Assembly: GCA_036365455.1 (NCBI GenBank)
Contig: JAWQUS010000010.1
Span: forward strand, 22,554,501-22,618,500
Reading direction: 5' to 3'
Origin: Macrosoma leucophasiata
Lineage: Eukaryota > Arthropoda > Insecta > Lepidoptera > Hedylidae
Length of the DNA stretch: 64,000 nt
The notes beneath the pieces are model-generated. The model worked only from the letters and a program-made list of their open reading frames with translations. It did not search any database and was not told the DNA's origin. Below are positions 62,001 to 64,000 of the stretch, piece by piece. The translations under genes were made by a program, and so were the position numbers. Position 1 is the first letter of the stretch. The number at the start of each line of letters is the position of its first letter.

Positions 62001-63060
62001 TTTATGTAACTATCCATATGTTTTATCTTTAATGTATTCTTTAGTGGCTCAACGGCCAAACATTTTAATTTTACCACACCACCGATATTGGGAACTGATT
62101 TTGAATCACCATTTACTAATGGAGTAATGGTGCCCGTTAAAATTTATTTAATGGTTCACTCACACATTTTTCATCACTAAGACATAACACATGCGAGCAA
62201 TAACACGTAATAAGTGGGACTCGTGTACCAAATACAGAACGAATAAAAATATTGAACGCCTAATGGTACTGATATCGGCCGTTGCATCCATCTGTTTTTA
62301 GTGTATAGATAAGCTCTTATAATTTATAAAAGCTGGTGAAATAAATCAAGGGAATACGTGAGTTCCTATATATATATGTTGGAGGGGATTTGTAATAAAA
62401 CATTCAGGCGTGGTGCTTTCGCATCCGCTGAGGCGAAGACGCCTCACTCAACTGAATGCAGTTTACTCGTAAATGCACTTAACGTTGAGAGACATAAAAA
62501 GATGCATTCGAACTAGTTAATGGAGGTGCGGGTGATTTGCGCGCCCGAAAGTAAGTCATAAGTTAGGGGACGTTTACGTTTGCGATGACTCATGTGTTTA
62601 TGAAGCGTTTTTAGTTGTGCCTTTATTTTAACACGACGTTTTTTATTTTATCACATAAAAATGGAAAACTAATATGCAGTTTTTATTTGGTAAGTGAATA
62701 TTGCAGATGCGTTATCACCTAAGGTCTCAAATCTTTTCCGTCTGTGTAGAACCATCCCTTTTAGTATGTAAGCAAATATTATAAAAGGCTCCCATGCTGC
62801 ATACGACAGGTTCTCCATGGCTATTTCAGCCATTGAAGTTAACTCTGCCTACACGATAAATTCTTTTTCGATAAATTTTTAAAACATTTGATTACAATTT
62901 TGTGCATTAACATTAAGATTTAGGTTATTTTTTTAATTCTCCAGATTATTAGTTTGTACATTGTACATCATGAGTAAACATTACAATGCGCAATGTAAGG
63001 CTGGGTTGCACCAAGATATTTGTTAAAGTTTAAATTATTGTAACATTTCACATCCTTCTC

Positions 63061-63434
63061 ATCTTGAAGCGCGCATGGCCCAGCGGCTGGTGTAGATCGT
63101 AAGCGATCTGCTCGGTTAAGCACTACGGGCGCGGTCGGGTAGTGTGATGGGTGACCGCTAGCGGCAAATTAAATGCGCGTTTCCGTGCTTGGGAGGGCAC
63201 GTTAAGCCGTCGGTCCCGGTTGCTATCGATAGATAGCAGTCGTTAAACCTTGTCGGAGGCCTTATGGGCGGTTTGAAAACATCCGACAGCGGGTTGGCCA
63301 CTAACCCACCCACCTCCACCAATCCGCATTGGAGCAGCGTGGTGGAGTAAGCTCCAGGCCTCCCCCCAAAAAGGGGAGAGACTCGTGCCCAGCAGTGGGA
63401 CGTATAATGGGTTGCCATTATTATTATTATTATT
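63061..63434 (+). mobile_element. 5S-rRNA-derived SINE (family C), full copy
   Basis: Nearly identical to the copy at 721, with a long (ATT)n tail and an intact 11-bp target-site duplication ACATCCTTCTC (63050-63060 and 63435-63445). It looks recent. Confidence 0.85.
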
Positions 63435-63668
63435 ACATCCTTCTCTCTTCACACAACCATCACTAACATCCCTAACTTAAAGAAATCTGTTAAGGTTAGA
63501 GAAGGATGGAAAATGTTACAATAACTTTAATTCTAACAAATATCTTGGTGCAACCCAGGCTAAATATGAAATTGGTGGTCACAACCTTCACTGCCTCAAG
63601 TAGCATGTGTATCTAATTCATAGAGTATAACATTTTGATGCTATCAATGCAACAAGTAAGACGTTTTT

Positions 63669-63942
63669 TACTGGTTGTAGAGCTCCAGTGACGGAGCTCG
63701 TGGGCGTAGGCACCACCGCATTACCTATTATACTTCCCGCTAAATGGTAGTGTTCAGCACTATCGTGTTCCGATCAGGTGGTAATGTACGGCCCTGTTAT
63801 CTCCGGCACAGAGGCATACCACCTTAGGCCTCAGGAGTGGTAACGCATCTGCGTTTTGACCTTGGTTTTTGTGTGGCTTCAGTCATCACTTAACATAAAT
63901 GTAAACTGAAAGCTTGTTTGCCACTTCCATCACATAAAAAAA
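63669..63942 (+). mobile_element. Family A, near full copy
   Basis: ACTGGTTGTAGAGCTCCAGT to poly(A), with a small deletion around TGTGTGGCTTCAGTC. Confidence 0.8.
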
Positions 63943-64000
63943 ATCCATATCTCTCATCAATGCAACTAACATAATAAAATTAACGTGATCATTTTCAGAA

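Larger units (their letters stand above)
58808..64000. other. Upstream intron or 5' flank of unc5
   Basis: The sequence above the Ig1 exon must hold either an intron leading to the signal-peptide exon or, further on, that exon itself. I could not identify a signal-peptide exon with a fitting phase 1 donor. 59040-62640 contains no repeat I recognise and is unusually plain for this window, so it may be the place for unrecognised short exons or regulatory DNA. A decayed family A trace lies at 62655-62740, and a 5S-SINE and a full family A copy lie near the end. Confidence 0.6.

Overview
The window comes from an AT-rich insect genome crowded with transposable elements. It is most probably a moth or butterfly. 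That call rests on two inferences: recognisable lepidopteran-type LINE 3' ends and tRNA/5S-derived SINEs, and an insect-style netrin-receptor gene. Nothing looks bacterial, viral or plasmid-like, and long open frames are rare because almost everything is intron or repeat.

The only host gene recognised is an UNC5-type netrin receptor on the minus strand. Five consecutive internal exons fit together in reading frame: 58807-58235 (acidic linker plus Ig1), 41895-41696 (most of Ig2), 37231-37153 (end of Ig2), 24835-24662 (thrombospondin repeat 1) and 12291-12136 (thrombospondin repeat 2). Intron phases match at every junction (1, 0, 1, 1), each exon has AG/GT borders, and together they encode 394 codons of the extracellular region. 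The signal-peptide exon(s) should lie above 58807, and the transmembrane, ZU5, UPA and death-domain exons below 12136. None of these was recognised in the window, so the gene runs off at least at its 3' end.

The introns (16.3, 4.5, 12.3 and 12.4 kb) and both flanks are a repeat mosaic. Main families: (A) a ~285-bp poly(A)-tailed SINE-like repeat in about 25 copies; (B) a tRNA-derived SINE with box A/B and a tail shared with a LINE; (C) a 5S-rRNA-derived SINE with an (ATT)n tail in four copies, each with its own target-site duplication; (D) a LINE 3' end that still encodes its last ~45 codons and has a TACA-type tail; (E) a second tRNA-related SINE, often as head-to-head inverted dimers that carry target-site duplications as one unit; several LINE 3' fragments; and several non-autonomous inverted-repeat DNA elements.

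Region by region: 1-12.1 kb is intron towards the missing 3' exons, with paired inverted-repeat elements at 2.2 and 9.8 kb. 12.3-24.7 kb holds a 5S-SINE, family A copies, a 555-bp inverted-repeat element between direct repeats and a cluster of family E. 24.8-37.2 kb holds LINE debris, an ATCGAT-rich patch near 31.1-31.4 kb and a dense family A cluster at 32.7-34.0 kb. 37.2-41.7 kb is comparatively plain AT-rich DNA. 41.9-58.2 kb holds three dispersed copies of an unexplained ~155-bp sequence (45.7-47.5 kb) and more SINEs. 58.8-64 kb is mostly plain upstream intron or flank with a young 5S-SINE.
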